The translations under genes were made by a program, and so were the position numbers. Source: Pontiella agarivorans (GTDB lineage: Bacteria; Verrucomicrobiota; Kiritimatiellia; Kiritimatiellales; Pontiellaceae). Taken from it: a stretch of DNA of 64,000 bases. Under the pieces are notes generated by a model. The model searched no databases, had not been told where the DNA came from, and saw nothing but the letters and a program-made list of their open reading frames with translations. The stretch spans positions 186,001-250,000 of the forward strand of contig NZ_JARVCO010000002.1 of NCBI RefSeq assembly GCF_034531395.1, given 5' to 3'. Shown piece after piece: positions 62,858-64,000 of the stretch; the first letter of the stretch is position 1, and the number at the start of each line of letters is the position of its first letter.

Positions 62858-64000
62858 ATGGACGTAAAGAGGGATGGAAAAGCCAAGGGAGTTGTCAAAG
62901 GTGCGCCAAGCGGGTTTGTGATCAGTTTGGGCATCCATGCTGCCGCGTTTTTTCTGGCAGGGCTTTTTGTGGTGTTCACAGTGGTTCAGAAAGAGGAGAA
63001 AAAATTTGTTCCGCCAAAACCGGTGGATCGTCCGAAAATGAAGCTGAAGAAGCCGAAGGTAAATGTGAAGAAGTCATCGAAACCGAAGCAGACACAGCGG
63101 ATTGTGACTCAGGTTCGGAAGGCCAGTATGCCGGATATCCAGTTACCGGAAATGAGTGGAATCGGTGATGGGCTTGCGGGGGATATCGGCGGGTTTGAAA
63201 TTGTTCCCAATCTTGAAGAGGTAACGCTGTTCGGTGGTGGTCAGACAATTGGTAATGATTTCGTCGGAACGTTTTATGATTTTAAACGTGATCGGCAGGG
63301 GCGACCCAGAAACTCTACGGACACGGACAGCTTTAAAACAGATATCGCCAAATTCATTCGCAGTGGCTGGCGGACATCCGCGCTGGCTCAGTTCTATCGT
63401 TCTCCAAAAAAACTGTATGCTACCTCATTTATGGTGCCCACCGTACGTTCCTCCACGGCACCGACAGCTTTTGGGGAACCGGAGACCGGAGGCTGGTGCT
63501 GGATGGCGCATTATAAAGGTCAGCTGGTTCACAAGGACGGCATCACCTTCCGTTTCCGGGGGCAGGGCGATGATATTCTGGTGGTGCGTGTGGACGGCAA
63601 AGAGGTGCTGAATGCCAGTTGGCCGGGTACGGCCGAGGAAATTTCCAAGTGGCAGTCTAATGATTCAAAAAACCGGACCTACAAACTCGGAAATAATACT
63701 GCGGTTATCGGAGACTGGATTACGTTGGAACCGGGGGTTCCGCTCGATATGGAAGTCATTTGCGGGGAAGTGCCCGGTGGTCATTTTGATATGATGCTGG
63801 TGGTTGAAGAAGAGGGGGTGGACTATGAACTCAATTCGCAACAGGGGCCCATTCTTCCCATGTTTAAAACGGCGGAGCCGAATCATGATCTGCGGGACCG
63901 GATTTATGAACATTTAGTCGAGGGAGAATGTTTTATTGAGGGCGGTCCGGTGTTCAGCGATTTTACTTCGGGGGGAAATGTCGAAGTTTTGGATGCCCCG
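62858..64000 (+). CDS. TonB-like membrane protein with PA14-like region, C-terminally cut by window edge
   Basis: The visible 381 codons stay open to the edge. A cytoplasmic head (1-20) is followed by one membrane helix (about 21-43). A Lys/Pro-rich linker (about 46-85) of the kind in TonB spans the periplasm. A folded region from about 130 on includes GTFYDFKRDR and FRFRGQGDDILVVRVDGKEVL, which looks like a PA14-type beta domain. It could be an energy-transducing or glycan-binding envelope protein. AGCAGGAGGG precedes ATG 62858. Stop and C terminus lie outside the window. Confidence 0.65.
   Translation, partial: MDVKRDGKAKGVVKGAPSGFVISLGIHAAAFFLAGLFVVFTVVQKEEKKFVPPKPVDRPKMKLKKPKVNVKKSSKPKQTQRIVTQVRKASMPDIQLPEMSGIGDGLAGDIGGFEIVPNLEEVTLFGGGQTIGNDFVGTFYDFKRDRQGRPRNSTDTDSFKTDIAKFIRSGWRTSALAQFYRSPKKLYATSFMVPTVRSSTAPTAFGEPETGGWCWMAHYKGQLVHKDGITFRFRGQGDDILVVRVDGKEVLNASWPGTAEEISKWQSNDSKNRTYKLGNNTAVIGDWITLEPGVPLDMEVICGEVPGGHFDMMLVVEEEGVDYELNSQQGPILPMFKTAEPNHDLRDRIYEHLVEGECFIEGGPVFSDFTSGGNVEVLDAP

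Overview
The window is 64 kb of bacterial chromosome with moderately high GC, dense short-gap operons on both strands, and no mobile element, phage, rRNA or CRISPR array. Several features suggest a free-living Gram-negative-type member of the PVC superphylum, most likely Kiritimatiellota. They are a fused secDF, an mDAP-type peptidoglycan pathway, lipoproteins, an anaerobic sulfatase maturase beside Tat genes, a Na+-pumping decarboxylase, and a TonB-like protein carrying a PA14-like region. This assignment is inferred from gene content and was not tested by any search.

Layout. 1-668 is the start of a GltD-like flavoprotein (- strand), followed by a 560-bp gap. 1228-12858 is a shortened division and cell-wall cluster: mraZ, rsmH, an ftsL-like gene, a 45-codon gene, ftsI, murE, murF, mraY, murD, a LysM lipoprotein and ftsW. 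12861-15815 holds three RNA-modification genes. 15931-18769 has a nitroreductase, thioredoxin, tRNA-Pro, trhO and a small membrane protein. 19075-25114 has a DUF975-like protein, tgt-yajC-secDF and a CDF transporter. 25195-31427 is a five-gene signalling and polysaccharide locus (Hpt; receiver/SpoIIE phosphatase/HATPase; sugar transferase; STAS; nucleotidyltransferase-like hybrid) ending with recJ. 31570-33288 is an antiporter fused to an EIIA domain. On the - strand follow rseP, cdsA, uppS and purA, then ribF, truB, rbfA, a 3D-domain lipoprotein and birA. birA is divergent from oadG-oadA-oadB (42381-45969). 46094-50792 has a DUF4139-type protein, dapF, folK, panB and panC. 50897-53712 has tRNA-Cys, gcvH, lipB, surE and rsmE. 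53717-54811 has a double winged-helix regulator bracketed by three copies of an 18-bp palindrome, then pgpA. 54808-62118 has a TPR protein, aroC, sulfatase maturase, a parvulin, tatB-tatC-tatA and a CPBP protease. 62213-64000 has tRNA-Ser, a gap, and the start of a TonB-like/PA14-like protein.

The most striking signal is a dispersed 15-bp palindrome, TTCCARNNNYTGGAA. Counting both arms as exact, I found 20 copies, where a random sequence of this length predicts well under one. Six lie between genes, one of them forming the stem of a terminator. Fourteen lie inside genes, nearly always in one of two reading frames, so that unrelated proteins share an F-Q-x-L-E or S-R/N-x-W-K stretch. This looks like a DNA-level signal rather than a protein motif. 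The second candidate system is the double winged-helix regulator with CACACCTGCGCAGGTGTG sites before itself and before pgpA. The third is the phosphorelay/partner-switching locus fused to exopolysaccharide genes, whose parts resemble the Vibrio fischeri SypE/SypA switch in a different domain order.
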